Origin: Klebsiella sp. RIT-PI-d
GTDB taxonomy: Bacteria; Pseudomonadota; Gammaproteobacteria; Enterobacterales; Enterobacteriaceae
Assembly (NCBI RefSeq): GCF_001187865.1
Contig: NZ_LGIT01000004.1
Span: forward strand, 186,001-250,000
Reading direction: 5' to 3'
DNA length: 64,000 nt
Shown: piece after piece, positions 54,599-64,000 of the stretch
Numbering within the stretch: the first letter of the stretch is position 1
How the letters are laid out: the number at the start of each line of letters is the position of its first letter
Translations under genes and position numbers: made by a program
The notes under the pieces: model-generated
The model's input: the letters and a program-made list of their open reading frames with translations, nothing else
Told to the model about the DNA's origin: nothing
Databases searched by the model: none

Positions 54599-56709
54599 AC
54601 GCGACTATCCTCCTTCGTCGCAGTTGCCGAAGCCGTCCGGGGACGCTGACGACTGCGGCGCGATTTCCATGTCAGCCAGAACAGTTCAAATACGCAGCGC
54701 AGGATGGTGACGAACGAACGGAACGGATTATCCTGCTGACGCGGCGGATTAATCCACGCATCGGCGCGGGAAAGTACCACGCGCACCAGTTCACGACGGC
54801 GTGAGAGCGGAATATCTTCATCAAACATAACCCGGATGAATTGATTATCGACTGCCACCAGTTTTGCCGGAATGGTAATGGCCCCGGACTCGAGGATTAG
54901 CTCGACTTCTTCGATTTCATCAAACGTATGCCGATCGTCAACAATTGACATCCGGCAGCCGCCCATTGAGAGATCGGCCGTCTGGCTGCGGGTAACAAAC
55001 CCGCTGGCATAGTGAATTAGCACCGGGATAGTCACATCAATACGGATGGTTTTACGCGTCTGCCGCGTCTCACGTGCTACGGCAATCGCCGCCAGCAGGA
55101 AGATCAGGCTGTAAACGCCCCAGCCGATATTGAGCGCGATAACGCTGGGGTCGGCGGTAAAGAAGTCGTGGGCAAAGGCGCGCACAATACCGGCAACCAC
55201 CGCGATCGCCAGCAGGGATGCCACCACCAGATGCGGTCTGACGACGCTGAAATCGAAGTACCCTACATCCAGCAGTCCGCCTTTATCGGTTACGTTAAAT
55301 TTTCCGCGCTTCGGGAAGATCATGGTCACGAGCGTTGGCAGGATCAGATGGAAAGCCAGCACGATGTCGTAAATCTCGCCCCAGAAACTGTAGCGATAGC
55401 GGCCGTTCATTCGCGATCCGACATAAATGGCGAGGAACAAATGCGGCAGCGCGTAGCCGAGGATCAGGCTGGCGGAAGAGTGGATAATATTGAGGTTAAA
55501 CAGCAGATACGCCAGCGGCGCGGTCACAAAGACCACGCGTGGAATAGCAAACTGATAATACAGCATGGCGCTGAGGTAGCACAGCCGTTGCTGAAAGGTC
55601 AGGCCGCGACCGAACAGCGGGTTATCAAGACGGAAAATCTGCGTCATCCCGCGCGCCCAGCGGGTACGCTGGATCACGTGCAGCACCAGACGTTCAGTGG
55701 CAAGACCGGCGGCCAGGGGAATATCGACAAACGCGGATTTCCAGCCGCGACGCTGCATCTTCAGCGCGGTATGCGCATCTTCGGTCACGGTTTCAACGGC
55801 AAAACCGCCGATTTCTTCCAGCGCACTGCGGCGGATCACCGCACATGAGCCGCAGAAAAAGGTCGCGTTCCAGTTGTCGTTACCCTGCTGGATCGGACCG
55901 TAAAACAGCATTCCCTCATTGGGAATGTTGCGTCCCACGGAGAGGTTACGCTCGAACGGATCCGGCGAGTAGAAGTAGTGCGGCGTTTGTACCAGGGCAA
56001 GCATCGGATCTTTCAGGAAACCGCCAACGGTGGCCTGCAGGAAAATACGCGTTGCGACGTGGTCACAGTCAAATACGCAAATTAGCTCACCCTGGGTGAT
56101 AGTCATCGCATGATTCAGGTTGCCTGCTTTCGCATGATTATGCTCAGTACGGGTGATATAGCCGACGCCAACATCCTGAGCAAATACCGCAAACTCCCGG
56201 CGACTCCCGTCATCAAGCAGATAGATTTTTATCTTATCTCTTGGGTAATCAATACATTGTGCCGCAAGCACGGTATCACGCACCACTTCCAGCGGTTCGT
56301 TATAGGTCGGAATATAAACGTCAACTGTCGGCCACAAGGACATATCATCCGGCAGCGGAACAATTTCACGTTTAAGCGGCCAGACCGTTTGCAGATAATT
56401 CAGCAGCAGCATGACCCAGATATAGACTTCTGCCAGAAATAAGCCCATCCCGAGGATGGCTTCTATCTCAGAATTAAAATGCAGGGTTTGCGTTAAGCGG
56501 AAATACATATAGCGGGTAGACATCAGCAATGACATCACCACCATAATGACCGAAATGCTTCGCCGTTTACTGAATCCCATCAGAAAGAGGATGCCGATAC
56601 TCATAAAGCCGAAAATATACTGCTTCTGGCTGTCCATAGGCGTCACGATAATCAATAACGCGATTGGCGCTAACACCAGCACCAGCATATAAAACAGGAA
56701 CTTTTTCAT
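54595..56709 (-). CDS. bcsA: cellulose synthase catalytic subunit BcsA (UDP-forming)
   Basis: The 704-residue GT2 enzyme has multiple membrane helices, and the D,D,D,QxxRW motif set is complete: LLDDGS at 165-169, FDCDH at 213-217, TED at 309-311 and QRTRW at 347-351. The PilZ domain follows: Arg552-x3-Arg556 and DLSMGG at 579-584, the c-di-GMP-binding signature. It polymerises UDP-glucose and pushes the chain through the membrane when c-di-GMP releases its gating loop. It is shorter than E. coli BcsA (872) because it lacks the long N-terminal extension that binds BcsF/G-type partners. This agrees with a type I locus. Confidence 0.97.
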   Translation of the reverse strand: MKKFLFYMLVLVLAPIALLIIVTPMDSQKQYIFGFMSIGILFLMGFSKRRSISVIMVVMSLLMSTRYMYFRLTQTLHFNSEIEAILGMGLFLAEVYIWVMLLLNYLQTVWPLKREIVPLPDDMSLWPTVDVYIPTYNEPLEVVRDTVLAAQCIDYPRDKIKIYLLDDGSRREFAVFAQDVGVGYITRTEHNHAKAGNLNHAMTITQGELICVFDCDHVATRIFLQATVGGFLKDPMLALVQTPHYFYSPDPFERNLSVGRNIPNEGMLFYGPIQQGNDNWNATFFCGSCAVIRRSALEEIGGFAVETVTEDAHTALKMQRRGWKSAFVDIPLAAGLATERLVLHVIQRTRWARGMTQIFRLDNPLFGRGLTFQQRLCYLSAMLYYQFAIPRVVFVTAPLAYLLFNLNIIHSSASLILGYALPHLFLAIYVGSRMNGRYRYSFWGEIYDIVLAFHLILPTLVTMIFPKRGKFNVTDKGGLLDVGYFDFSVVRPHLVVASLLAIAVVAGIVRAFAHDFFTADPSVIALNIGWGVYSLIFLLAAIAVARETRQTRKTIRIDVTIPVLIHYASGFVTRSQTADLSMGGCRMSIVDDRHTFDEIEEVELILESGAITIPAKLVAVDNQFIRVMFDEDIPLSRRRELVRVVLSRADAWINPPRQQDNPFRSFVTILRCVFELFWLTWKSRRSRQRPRTASATATKEDSRV

Positions 56710-56727
56710 AGGTCGTCCTGAGATAAA

Positions 56728-57531
56728 TTAAAGCCCGGATTTACGTGACGCGTTATGTACCGTGCCATCACCCACGTTGATCCCTAATTTGGCAACAATT
56801 TTTCTGGCAATGATTTCGATATCAAATGCCGCCGCCGAGGAAGGGCTTACGTCGAAAATAGATTTTTGCGAGGCGTTAGCTTCGCAGACGCTTTCATCGC
56901 GGTGAACGATACCTAATAGCCTGTCGCCCAATCTCTCTTCAAGAAATCCCGTCACGTCGCGGCTGATCTGGCGGCGCGTATCGCTCTGGTTAACCACAAA
57001 AAAATGACCATGACGATCGTTCAGCTCACTTCCCGTTAAGCGATTATTTTCAACGTGTGGAAGCAAAGACATAGAGGCAGTATCGGCCAGCAGTGCCACC
57101 AGATGCATATCGGCAAATGGCGTAATAGCTTTAAGCGCCGCAGAAGGGCCTGGCGGAAAATCGGCCACAATGACCAGACCTGGATAATTCAACAGCGAAC
57201 CCAGCCCGCGCGCCAGAAAATGCTCGTCGCTGGCAAGATTACGCTCGAAGGTCAGCCGCTGTTCTTCGCTAACATCACCATACGGCAGAACAAAAATATT
57301 GCCGCCGGCAGTCAGAACATCCTGGCCCCAGTCATAAGATTCTGCAGATTTAGCGACATAGCCACGCTCGTCGGACAACGGTACACCAAAGTGCAAACGC
57401 AGCGCGTTCTGCACATCAAAATCAATGGCCAGTACCTTGCTCCCCGAGCGCGCCAGCGCATAAGTCAGGTTCGCCGCAAGGGTTGTTTTCCCTACGCCCC
57501 CTTTGGGTGAACACACACAGATCAGCGGCAT
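56728..57531 (-). CDS. bcsQ: cellulose biosynthesis ParA/MinD-like ATPase BcsQ
   Basis: The 267-residue protein has the deviant Walker A of ParA/MinD ATPases in CSPKGGVGKTTLAANL at residues 7-22 and a matching VLAIDFDVQNALRLHFG Walker A' segment, and VIVADFPPG for Walker B. BcsQ works in the cytoplasm with partners at the synthase complex and helps place it, for example at the cell pole. It overlaps bcsO by ten bases and is 18 bases upstream of bcsA. It appears intact, in contrast to the stop-codon defect of E. coli K-12. Confidence 0.95.
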   Translation of the reverse strand: MPLICVCSPKGGVGKTTLAANLTYALARSGSKVLAIDFDVQNALRLHFGVPLSDERGYVAKSAESYDWGQDVLTAGGNIFVLPYGDVSEEQRLTFERNLASDEHFLARGLGSLLNYPGLVIVADFPPGPSAALKAITPFADMHLVALLADTASMSLLPHVENNRLTGSELNDRHGHFFVVNQSDTRRQISRDVTGFLEERLGDRLLGIVHRDESVCEANASQKSIFDVSPSSAAAFDIEIIARKIVAKLGINVGDGTVHNASRKSGL

Positions 57532-58172
57532 GAAGCAATCCTTTCTAACAGTGATTTGAGAGGCAACGTTTTCTCTTCATTCGTTTTTTCGTCCGGAGCA
57601 GATGGCTCAACGACTTTCGGCGCAAACAGACGGGAGTAGTTAACCGCTTCAGGCGGTGGCGTCACCACGCGCGACCGGGCAACAGGCGGTGCCTGTGGAG
57701 GTTCTTCTGCAACGGGTAATGGGTGAACCGCAGACGGCAGCGGGCTGAAAAATGTGTGCGTTGCAGACGGCGGCGTAACGGTTGTTTTCGTTATGGAAAC
57801 AAACGACAACGGGGCCTCGACGCCGTGTGATTCCGGCGCGGGGGTTATATCGGGTTGAACCGGCGTCGGCGGCAGCATGGCTACACTCTGCATCAGCGGT
57901 GGAAGCGTATGTGGCGGACTGGCTGGCGCAGATACAGGCACCGACGCGGTGGACGGCTGACTAAAAATATGGGGAGCCACGGTTTTGGGCACTGGCGATG
58001 AGACGTGTCCGCCCATTGCCAGGTCAGATTCCTGACGGCCAGGCGACAACTGGTTGATGAGCGCCCAGTCTCCCCGCTCCTCGGCAGACGACTGCGCAGA
58101 CAGATCTTTATAATTCTTTAATTGCGAACGGGTTTTATCCTTAAACCGCTGCAAATCATCATAATGATTCAT
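57522..58172 (-). CDS. bcsO: proline-rich cellulose operon protein BcsO
   Basis: The 216-residue protein starts with the BcsO segment NHYDDLQRFKDKTRSQLKNY and is then dominated by Pro/Ser/Thr/Val-rich low-complexity sequence (residues 55-190), with a short helical end (LPLKSLLERIAS). It has no signal peptide or membrane helix. BcsO is the usual first gene of type I bcs operons, and its job is still unclear, though a regulatory or scaffolding function for BcsQ/BcsA is proposed. I prefer the ATG at 58172 to the one at 58184 because it matches homolog starts. Long gap upstream suggests this is the operon's promoter-proximal gene. Confidence 0.9.
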   Translation of the reverse strand: MNHYDDLQRFKDKTRSQLKNYKDLSAQSSAEERGDWALINQLSPGRQESDLAMGGHVSSPVPKTVAPHIFSQPSTASVPVSAPASPPHTLPPLMQSVAMLPPTPVQPDITPAPESHGVEAPLSFVSITKTTVTPPSATHTFFSPLPSAVHPLPVAEEPPQAPPVARSRVVTPPPEAVNYSRLFAPKVVEPSAPDEKTNEEKTLPLKSLLERIASCR

Positions 58173-58611
58173 CGCTAACACCATGACTTAAATACATTAA
58201 TTTATTCCCGCTTCTTTTATGGCGCATCCATTCATTTACAGCATAGATTATTTTACTGTTTTAGGAATACTTCGCACGCTAAAATTCTTACTAACAACAT
58301 AATTAATAAGCGCAATCACTTTTTAGATATCAGTAAGTTACTTGATGCATCATTAACATATTAGCCGTAACGCTGGCAAATCATTCGGTGAAAAACCGAA
58401 GAAGATATCTGATAAAAAAGGCGTATATAAAGAGGATGAGTGCGAATTTACTTAGGGCGCTATTAATAGCCAGCTGTACAGATAGTATTTCGCATCGAAG
58501 CCAGGTCGCTTCATGAGGGTTATTGTTGCGTGTTCATTTTCTGCAAGATGGGAAAAGTCATCAGGTGAAGGCTTGAGGAAAGAATGGGAACCCGCAGGTT
58601 CCCGGTAAAGA
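58173..58611. other. AT-rich bcs promoter region and bcs-dpp gap
   Basis: About 440 bases without a gene. The left 200 bases are A/T-rich and must hold the promoter of the cellulose operon. A 6-base stem (TTCGGT and ACCGAA, 58384-58400) with a GAAAA loop lies in the middle and the dpp terminator is at the right. An 88-codon frame from 58718 leftwards is a shadow of dppF. Confidence 0.5.
58586..58603 (-). terminator. probable terminator of the dpp operon
   Basis: GGGAACC (58586-58592) pairs with GGTTCCC (58597-58603), nine bases after the dppF stop on the - strand. The sequence that follows (ATTCTTTCC) is moderately T-rich. Confidence 0.7.
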
Positions 58612-59625
58612 TTATGCCACCGGCTTTTCGCCGTTAATATCCTGATCAACGGCGAAGCAGGCGACCAGCTGGCCGTTGTATTCCTTGAGCTGCGGCTGCA
58701 ACTGCGTGCAGGGACCAAAGCGACGACGGCAGCGGGCGTTAAACGCGCATCCTGGCGGCGGGTTCAGCGGGCTGGGCAGCTCGCCGGTCAACTTAATACG
58801 CTCGCGACGGTCGTCCGGGTTCAGACGTGGCGTGGCGGAGAGCAGCGCCTGGGTATACGGATGCAGCGGGTTTGAGAAAATCTGATCTTTACTCCCCTTC
58901 TCCACACAGCGGCCCAGATACATCACCATGACTTCATCGGCAATATGCTCAACGACGGAGAGATCGTGCGAAATAAAGACGTAGGAAAGCCCTAAATCCT
59001 GTTGCAGATCCATCATCAGGTTTAGCACCTGCGCGCGAACGGACACGTCGAGAGCGGAAACCGGTTCATCGGCAATTACCACGTCGGGATCGAGCATCAG
59101 ACCACGGGCGATCGCAATACGCTGGCGCTGGCCGCCGGAAAACATATGCGGATAGCGATCGTAATGCTCGGTTTTTAACCCGACTTTCGCCATCATTGCC
59201 AGCGCTTTTTCACGGCGTTCGGCTTTGCTTAACGGGCTGTTAATCATCAGCGGCTCTTCCAGAATCTGCCCCACTTTTTTGCGTGGGTTCAGTGAGCCGT
59301 ACGGGTTCTGGAAAACGATCTGAATTTTCTGCCGACGCAGTTTCTGCGCCTGCGGATCGTGCTTGAGCAGATCCTGACCCTGAAAGTAAAGCTCACCGCC
59401 GGTTGGTGTTTCAATCATCGTCAGCAGGCGGCCCAGGGTGGATTTCCCGCAGCCGGATTCACCCACCACCGCCAGCGTTTTACCGCGCTCAAGGTTAAAT
59501 GACACGCCGTCCAGCGCCTTGACCAGCCGCTCAGGGGCGAACAGCCCCTTTTTCACCGGATAGTGTTTCTTCAGGTCGATAGCCTGCAACAATGGCTGTT
59601 GCGGGATGGCCTCTTGCGTACTCAT
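58612..59625 (-). CDS. dppF: dipeptide ABC transporter ATPase DppF
   Basis: The 337-residue ATPase has Walker [10 protein letters not shown], signature [15 protein letters not shown] and Walker [16 protein letters not shown], plus the C-terminal oligopeptide/dipeptide extension with a Cys-rich [15 protein letters not shown], a possible Fe-S or metal site. With DppD it powers import of di- and tripeptides and heme by DppBC. Its ATG overlaps the dppD stop by four bases. It is the last gene of the operon and is followed by a terminator. Confidence 0.97.
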   Translation of the reverse strand: MSTQEAIPQQPLLQAIDLKKHYPVKKGLFAPERLVKALDGVSFNLERGKTLAVVGESGCGKSTLGRLLTMIETPTGGELYFQGQDLLKHDPQAQKLRRQKIQIVFQNPYGSLNPRKKVGQILEEPLMINSPLSKAERREKALAMMAKVGLKTEHYDRYPHMFSGGQRQRIAIARGLMLDPDVVIADEPVSALDVSVRAQVLNLMMDLQQDLGLSYVFISHDLSVVEHIADEVMVMYLGRCVEKGSKDQIFSNPLHPYTQALLSATPRLNPDDRRERIKLTGELPSPLNPPPGCAFNARCRRRFGPCTQLQPQLKEYNGQLVACFAVDQDINGEKPVA

Positions 59626-60605
59626 AGTGTGGGCCTCCCGGCATCATCAAGTGGATAGTGGCATTTCGACTGGCGACCGTTATCAACCGTATTCAGCGCA
59701 GGTTCTTCTGAACGGCAACGATCGGTCGCATACGGGCAGCGCGGGTTGAGCAGGCAGCCATTGGGACGGTCGTATTTCCCCGGCACCACGCCCGGCAGCG
59801 AGGCCAGACGCGCTTTGTCCTGTGCAAACTCCGGCAGAGCACGTAGTAAGGCCTGGGTGTAAGGATGACGCGGCGCGCGGAAAATCTCCGTCGATGCGCC
59901 CGTTTCCACCACCTGACCGGCATACATCACGATAATCTTATGCGCCGCTTCTGCCACCAGCGCCAGGTCGTGAGTGATCAGGATCAGCGCCATGTTCTCT
60001 TTCTGCTGCAGTTCCAGCAGCAGTTCGATAATCTGCGCCTGAATGGTGACATCCAGCGCCGTCGTTGGCTCATCGGCAATCAGCAATTTAGGCCGACAGG
60101 CGATCGCCATGGCAATCATGACACGCTGGCTCATCCCACCGGAAAGCTGATGTGGATAGACGTCAAGGCGCGAGGCCGGATCGGGAATACCGACCAGGTT
60201 CAGCAAATCAATAGCCCGCTGGCGACGCGTTTTCTTATTGCCGCCCTGATGCACTTTAATCGCTTCCATAATCTGGAAACCGACGGTATAGCACGGATTA
60301 AGACTGGTCATCGGGTCCTGGAAAATCATCGCCACTTCCGAGCCCACCAGATTACGTCGGGCTTTTTCGGATATGCGCTTTAAATCCTGACCGTTGAACT
60401 CCAGATTATCCGCCATTACCCGGCCGGGATAATCAATCAGCCCCATAATCGCCAGTGAACTGACGGATTTACCCGAGCCAGATTCGCCGACAATCCCGAC
60501 AACTTCGCCCTGGTTTACGCTATAGCTCACGCGGTCTACCGCGCGAAACGGTGTTCCTTCGTCACCGAAGTGCACCGATAATTTATCTACATTTAATAAC
60601 GCCAT
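59622..60605 (-). CDS. dppD: dipeptide ABC transporter ATPase DppD
   Basis: The 327-residue ATPase has Walker [10 protein letters not shown], signature [16 protein letters not shown] and Walker [15 protein letters not shown]. The C-terminal region contains [14 protein letters not shown], the same Cys-rich feature as its partner DppF. I place the start at the ATG at 60605 ([15 protein letters not shown]), which has GAGG before it and matches E. coli; the frame continues 18 codons upstream over the dppC end. It lies 10 bases after dppC. Confidence 0.96.
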   Translation of the reverse strand: MALLNVDKLSVHFGDEGTPFRAVDRVSYSVNQGEVVGIVGESGSGKSVSSLAIMGLIDYPGRVMADNLEFNGQDLKRISEKARRNLVGSEVAMIFQDPMTSLNPCYTVGFQIMEAIKVHQGGNKKTRRQRAIDLLNLVGIPDPASRLDVYPHQLSGGMSQRVMIAMAIACRPKLLIADEPTTALDVTIQAQIIELLLELQQKENMALILITHDLALVAEAAHKIIVMYAGQVVETGASTEIFRAPRHPYTQALLRALPEFAQDKARLASLPGVVPGKYDRPNGCLLNPRCPYATDRCRSEEPALNTVDNGRQSKCHYPLDDAGRPTL

Positions 60606-60615
60606 CTCGAACCTC

Positions 60616-61518
60616 TTACTGCTTGAGTTTGGGATCGAGCGCGTCACGCAGACCGTCACCCATCAGGTTAAATGCCAGCACCGTCAGCAGGATCGCCAGA
60701 CCCGGGAAGGTCACGACCCACCAGGCACTTTGTGCGAACTGCAACACGTCGGAGAGCATGGTGCCCCACTCCGGTGTTGGCGGCTGCGCACCCATGCCAA
60801 GGAAGCCAAGGGCGGCCATATCGAGAATGGCGTTAGAGAAGCCGAGCGACGCCTGAACGATAAGCGGCGCAAGACAGTTGGGAAGAATATTAACGAACAT
60901 TTGACGCAGTGCGCCGGCTCCCGCAACGCGCGACGCGGTAACGTAATCGCGGTTTACTTCCACCAGCACGGCAGCACGTGTCAGACGCACATAGTGCGGA
61001 AGCGCGACAAACGTCAGCGCCAGCGAGGCGTTGACTATCGACGGTCCGAATATCGCCACCAGCACCAGCGCTAACAGCAGGCTTGGCAATGCCAGCATGA
61101 TGTCAACGATACGCATGATGATATTGTCGATAAACCCGCCGAAATATCCCGCCACCAGGCCCAGAACAACACCCATGATCAGTGACAGAACGACGACCAG
61201 ACAGCCGACCAGCAATGACAGACGCGCGCCGTACATCAGACGCGACAGCGTATCGCGACCCACGTCGTCTGTACCGAGGATATGTGCCCAGCTGCCGCCT
61301 TCCTGCCATACTGGCGGCGCAAGTAGCGCATCGCGGAACTGCTCCGCCGGATTATGCGGCGCAACGACGTTGGCGAAGATGGCAATTAACACCACTACAA
61401 CGACATAAACCAGGCCGACAACCGCGCCTTTATTGCGCTTAAAGTAGTGCCAGAACTCCTGGAACGGCGTCATCGGTACGGGTGCGACGATAACTTTATT
61501 TTCAGTAACCTGTGACAT
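60616..61518 (-). CDS. dppC: dipeptide ABC transporter permease DppC
   Basis: The 300-residue permease has six membrane helices and the OppC-type N-terminal soluble strap ([20 protein letters not shown]). The EAA loop that contacts the ATPases is present as [20 protein letters not shown], and the [17 protein letters not shown] motif is typical of the OppC/DppC group. It forms the membrane channel with DppB. The length equals E. coli DppC. It starts nine bases after the dppB stop. Confidence 0.97.
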   Translation of the reverse strand: MSQVTENKVIVAPVPMTPFQEFWHYFKRNKGAVVGLVYVVVVVLIAIFANVVAPHNPAEQFRDALLAPPVWQEGGSWAHILGTDDVGRDTLSRLMYGARLSLLVGCLVVVLSLIMGVVLGLVAGYFGGFIDNIIMRIVDIMLALPSLLLALVLVAIFGPSIVNASLALTFVALPHYVRLTRAAVLVEVNRDYVTASRVAGAGALRQMFVNILPNCLAPLIVQASLGFSNAILDMAALGFLGMGAQPPTPEWGTMLSDVLQFAQSAWWVVTFPGLAILLTVLAFNLMGDGLRDALDPKLKQ

Positions 61519-61527
61519 GACGGCCCC

Positions 61528-62547
61528 TTACTTCTTATGACGAATACGCGGGTTCACCACGCCGTACAGCAAATCGACCAGCAGGTTAACGAGGATAATC
61601 ATCGTCGCCACCAGCAATACGCCACCCTGCACTACCGGATAATCACGACGCTGTAGCGCGTCGATCAGCCAGCGACCCAGGCCAGGCCAGGAGAAGATAG
61701 TTTCCGTCAGGATCGCCCCTGCCAGCATCGTACCGACCTGCAAACCGATCACCGTGACTACCGGCAGCATCGCGTTACGCAGCGCATGAACGATGATCAC
61801 CCGCATCCGCGTCAGACCTTTCGCCCGCGCGGTACGAATATAATCCTCACCCAGCACTTCCAGCATGGAGGAGCGCGTCATACGCACAATCACCGCCAGT
61901 GGAATGGTACCGAGCACCATCGCAGGCAGGATCATATGCGCCAGCGCATCGATAAAGTTGCCCTCTTCGCCCCAGATCGCGGTATCAATAAGCATAAAAC
62001 CGGTGAGCGGATTGGAGTCGTCAAGGAACACCATGTCGCTCACACGCCCGGACACCGGCGTCAGGTTCCACTGTACCGAAACCAGCATAATCAGCATCAT
62101 GCCCCACCAGAAAATCGGCATGGAGTAGCCGGTCAGCGCAAGGCCTACGGCAGTATGATCGAAGATGGAACCGCGTTTTACTGCAGCCAGCACGCCCACG
62201 GGAATACCGACGGCGACAGCAAAAATCATCGCGCAGACGCCGAGTTCCAGCGTCGCCTGGAAGCGCGGCACGAACTCTTCCCACACCGGGAGGCGGCTTT
62301 TAAGCGAGATGCCTAAATCACCGTGCATCACGCCCCAGATATAGTTGACATACTGCTGCCACAACGGCTTATTCAGGCCGAGTTCAGCCAGCAGTTGCGC
62401 ATGGCGCTCAGGGGAAATACCACGCTCGCCTGCCATGATCATCACCGGATCGCCGGGGATCATATGGACAAAGGCAAAGGTGAGAAGGGTAATACCGATA
62501 AATGTCGGGATCACAAGTCCCAGACGTCGGAGGATGAACTGCAACAT
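61528..62547 (-). CDS. dppB: dipeptide ABC transporter permease DppB
   Basis: The 339-residue permease begins LQFILRRLGLVIPTFIGITL, as in E. coli DppB, with the OppB-type GDPVMIMAG loop and the EAA motif in DYIRTARAKGLTRMRVIIVH. It pairs with DppC. The frame stays open 54 codons upstream through the BIME repeat, but the ATG at 62547 and length of homologs fix the start. About 190 bases separate it from dppA, an interval with a REP-type element, as in E. coli where dppA is expressed more strongly than the rest. Confidence 0.97.
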   Translation of the reverse strand: MLQFILRRLGLVIPTFIGITLLTFAFVHMIPGDPVMIMAGERGISPERHAQLLAELGLNKPLWQQYVNYIWGVMHGDLGISLKSRLPVWEEFVPRFQATLELGVCAMIFAVAVGIPVGVLAAVKRGSIFDHTAVGLALTGYSMPIFWWGMMLIMLVSVQWNLTPVSGRVSDMVFLDDSNPLTGFMLIDTAIWGEEGNFIDALAHMILPAMVLGTIPLAVIVRMTRSSMLEVLGEDYIRTARAKGLTRMRVIIVHALRNAMLPVVTVIGLQVGTMLAGAILTETIFSWPGLGRWLIDALQRRDYPVVQGGVLLVATMIILVNLLVDLLYGVVNPRIRHKK

Positions 62548-62643
62548 AACCCGGATTCTCTCTAATGACGTCTTACCTGGAGATGAGACGTCTGTATTGC
62601 TCACAAATCTCTTTCCGCCCAATATGGCGATACGGAAAGCACT

Positions 62644-62707
62644 GCGCCGGATGACGCTACGTTTACCCGCCTGCATCAGCAGGGGAATAAGCGCAGCGCC
62701 GTCAGGC
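62644..62707. repeat. REP pair (BIME-like) between dppA and dppB
   Basis: On the - strand, GCCTGACGGCGCTGCGCTTA near one end and GTAGCGTCATCCGGCGC near the other are oppositely oriented REP-type units around a CCTGCTGATGCAGG palindrome. Position inside the operon directly after the binding-protein gene is where REP elements are known to protect the upstream message. A GGGG-CCCC hairpin next to the dppA stop (62711-62726) may add to this. Confidence 0.75.
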
Positions 62708-62737
62708 ATGGGGACTTACGCCCCCTCACTTTTTTAA

Positions 62738-64000
62738 TTATTCAACAGACACGTTTTCGAAGTGGTGTTTGCCCAGCGGATCGACAACATAGCCTTTCAC
62801 TTCCTTACGCACTGGCTCATACACAGTAGAGTGCGCCACGATCAGTGCCGGAGCCTGTTCGTTCATCACCACCTGAGCCTGTTTGTAAAGTTCGATACGC
62901 TTGTTGTGATCTTCGGTAGCACGCGCCGGCTGGATCAGATCTTCAAACGGCTTGTAGCACCATTTGGAGTAGTTTGAACCTTGTTTTGCCGCGTCACAGC
63001 TAAACAGGGTCGCGAAGAAGTTATCCGGGTCCCCATTGTCGCCGGTCCAGCCCATCATCACGGTCTGGTGTTCGCCCGACTTCGCACGCTTCAGATACTC
63101 ACCCCATTCGTAGGTGACGATCTTCGCCTGCACGCCCACTTTTGCCCAGTCAGCCTGAATCATCTCGGCCATACGGCGAGCGTTCGGGTTGTACGGACGC
63201 TGCACCGGCATTGCCCACAGATCGATGCTAAAACCATTTTCCATACCGGCTTCTTTCAGCAGCGCTTTTGCTTTTTCCGGATCGTAGGTGTAATCCTTAA
63301 CGTCGTCGTTATAGCTCCACATCGTTGGCGGGATCAGGTTTTTCGCTGCCACGCCTGCGCCCTGATAAACCGCTTTGATGATTGCGTCTTTGTTGACCGC
63401 GTAGTTCAGCGCCTGACGCACTTTCACATTATCCAGCGGCTTTTTCTCAACGTTGTAAGAGAGATAGCCCACGTTCAGGCCAGCCTGCTCCATCAGGTTG
63501 ATGTTTTTATCCTGTTTCATGCGCGCGATGTCTGCCGGATTAGGGAATGGCATGACCTGGCACTCATTTTTCTGCAACTTGGCGTAACGCACGGAAGCGT
63601 CAGGCGTGATGGAGAAAACCAGACGGTCGATCTGCGGTTTGGTGCCCCAGAAGCCATCGAACGCTTTATACAGAATACGGGAGTCTTTCTGATACTGCTG
63701 AAGCTGGAACGGACCGGTGCCGATAGGGTTCAGATCCACTTTATCCGGGGTGCCGGCTTTCAGCATGTTGTCCGCATATTCTTTCGACAGAATAGAGGCA
63801 AAGTCCATTGCCAGGTCGGCCAGGAACGGTGCTTCCGGACGGGTCAGGATGAACTGAATCGTATTGTCATCGACTTTTTTCACTTCGCTAATCAGCTCCG
63901 GCAGGCCCATGCCTTCGAAGTATTCATAGCTGCCGCCCGATACTTTATGGTACGGGTTGCTTTCGTTTTTCTGACGATCGAATGTGAACACGACGTCATC
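62738..64000 (-). CDS. dppA: dipeptide-binding protein DppA, C-terminal part
   Basis: The frame is open to the right window edge, so the N-terminal part (signal peptide and about 110 residues) is missing; 420 codons are visible of about 535. Typical segments of the SBP5 family are DDVVFTFDRQ at the edge, NPIGTGPFQLQQYQKDSRILY, DASVRYAKLQKNECQVMPFP and GWTGDNGDPDNFFATLFSC. It captures dipeptides (and heme, and serves Tap chemotaxis) in the periplasm and delivers them to DppBC. The operon order dppA-B-C-D-F reads leftwards. The promoter is outside the window. Confidence 0.97.
   Translation of the reverse strand, partial: DDVVFTFDRQKNESNPYHKVSGGSYEYFEGMGLPELISEVKKVDDNTIQFILTRPEAPFLADLAMDFASILSKEYADNMLKAGTPDKVDLNPIGTGPFQLQQYQKDSRILYKAFDGFWGTKPQIDRLVFSITPDASVRYAKLQKNECQVMPFPNPADIARMKQDKNINLMEQAGLNVGYLSYNVEKKPLDNVKVRQALNYAVNKDAIIKAVYQGAGVAAKNLIPPTMWSYNDDVKDYTYDPEKAKALLKEAGMENGFSIDLWAMPVQRPYNPNARRMAEMIQADWAKVGVQAKIVTYEWGEYLKRAKSGEHQTVMMGWTGDNGDPDNFFATLFSCDAAKQGSNYSKWCYKPFEDLIQPARATEDHNKRIELYKQAQVVMNEQAPALIVAHSTVYEPVRKEVKGYVVDPLGKHHFENVSVE

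Noticed and set aside
53433-55848. several + strand frames of 70-230 codons across bcsA and bcsB
   Set aside because: All are antisense to the well-supported cellulose genes and show no domain features.

Overview
This window is chromosomal DNA from a member of the Enterobacteriaceae. Gene order on the right-hand three quarters follows the E. coli/Salmonella backbone (yhiN-pitA-uspB-uspA-rsmJ-prlC-rlmJ-gor-treF-yhjB-yhjC-yhjD-yhjE-yhjG-pdeH-kdgK-yhjJ-dctA-pdeK-bcs-dpp) with high protein similarity. The cellulose locus is the bcsO-Q-A-B-C-D-Z type, with bcsD and proline-rich bcsO and with no bcsE/F/G in the window. Together with a type VI secretion locus this fits the Enterobacter/Lelliottia/Leclercia/Kosakonia side of the family better than E. 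coli or Salmonella. The genus is an inference.

Layout: (1) 1-5497, the end of a type VI secretion (T6SS) operon on the + strand: tssA (cut by the window edge), a small PAAR spike-tip protein, tssF, tssG, tssJ, tssE and an unidentified last gene. (2) 5498-16965, an accessory block: a second DsbA-type oxidase, a MATE exporter, a TetR regulator with repeated operator-like half-sites, gene remnants, a small MarA/RamA-like AraC activator, a broken outer-membrane efflux factor, a second TetR regulator with two matching operators, an RND efflux pair (adaptor plus pump), and a FabF-like ketoacyl-ACP synthase directly behind the pump. (3) 16966-29049, conserved housekeeping and stress genes. (4) 29046-31305, a convergent/divergent pair of unusual genes: a HEPN/membrane/ankyrin-like protein and a lysozyme-fold protein lacking the catalytic Glu. 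(5) 31302-46460, regulators, transporters and c-di-GMP enzymes, including pdeH with a clear FliA (sigma-28) promoter, and an orphan SMI1/KNR4 immunity-like gene between kdgK and yhjJ. (6) 46618-58172, the type I cellulose operon on the - strand. (7) 58612-64000, the dipeptide ABC transporter operon dppABCDF on the - strand, with dppA cut by the window edge.

How the parts work together: pdeK (next to bcs) and FliA-driven pdeH both lie close to the c-di-GMP-responsive cellulose synthase BcsA (PilZ domain), so this stretch holds the output enzyme and two candidate control enzymes of the motile/sessile switch. The most distinctive unit is the TetR-RND-KAS cassette at 10.3-16.6 kb. The same 8-8-8 palindrome lies between the TetR gene and the divergent, broken outer-membrane factor, and again in front of the pump genes. 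The extra condensing enzyme suggests a response to a compound that acts on fatty-acid synthesis. That is a hypothesis.

No tRNA, rRNA, CRISPR array, complete insertion sequence or prophage module was recognised.
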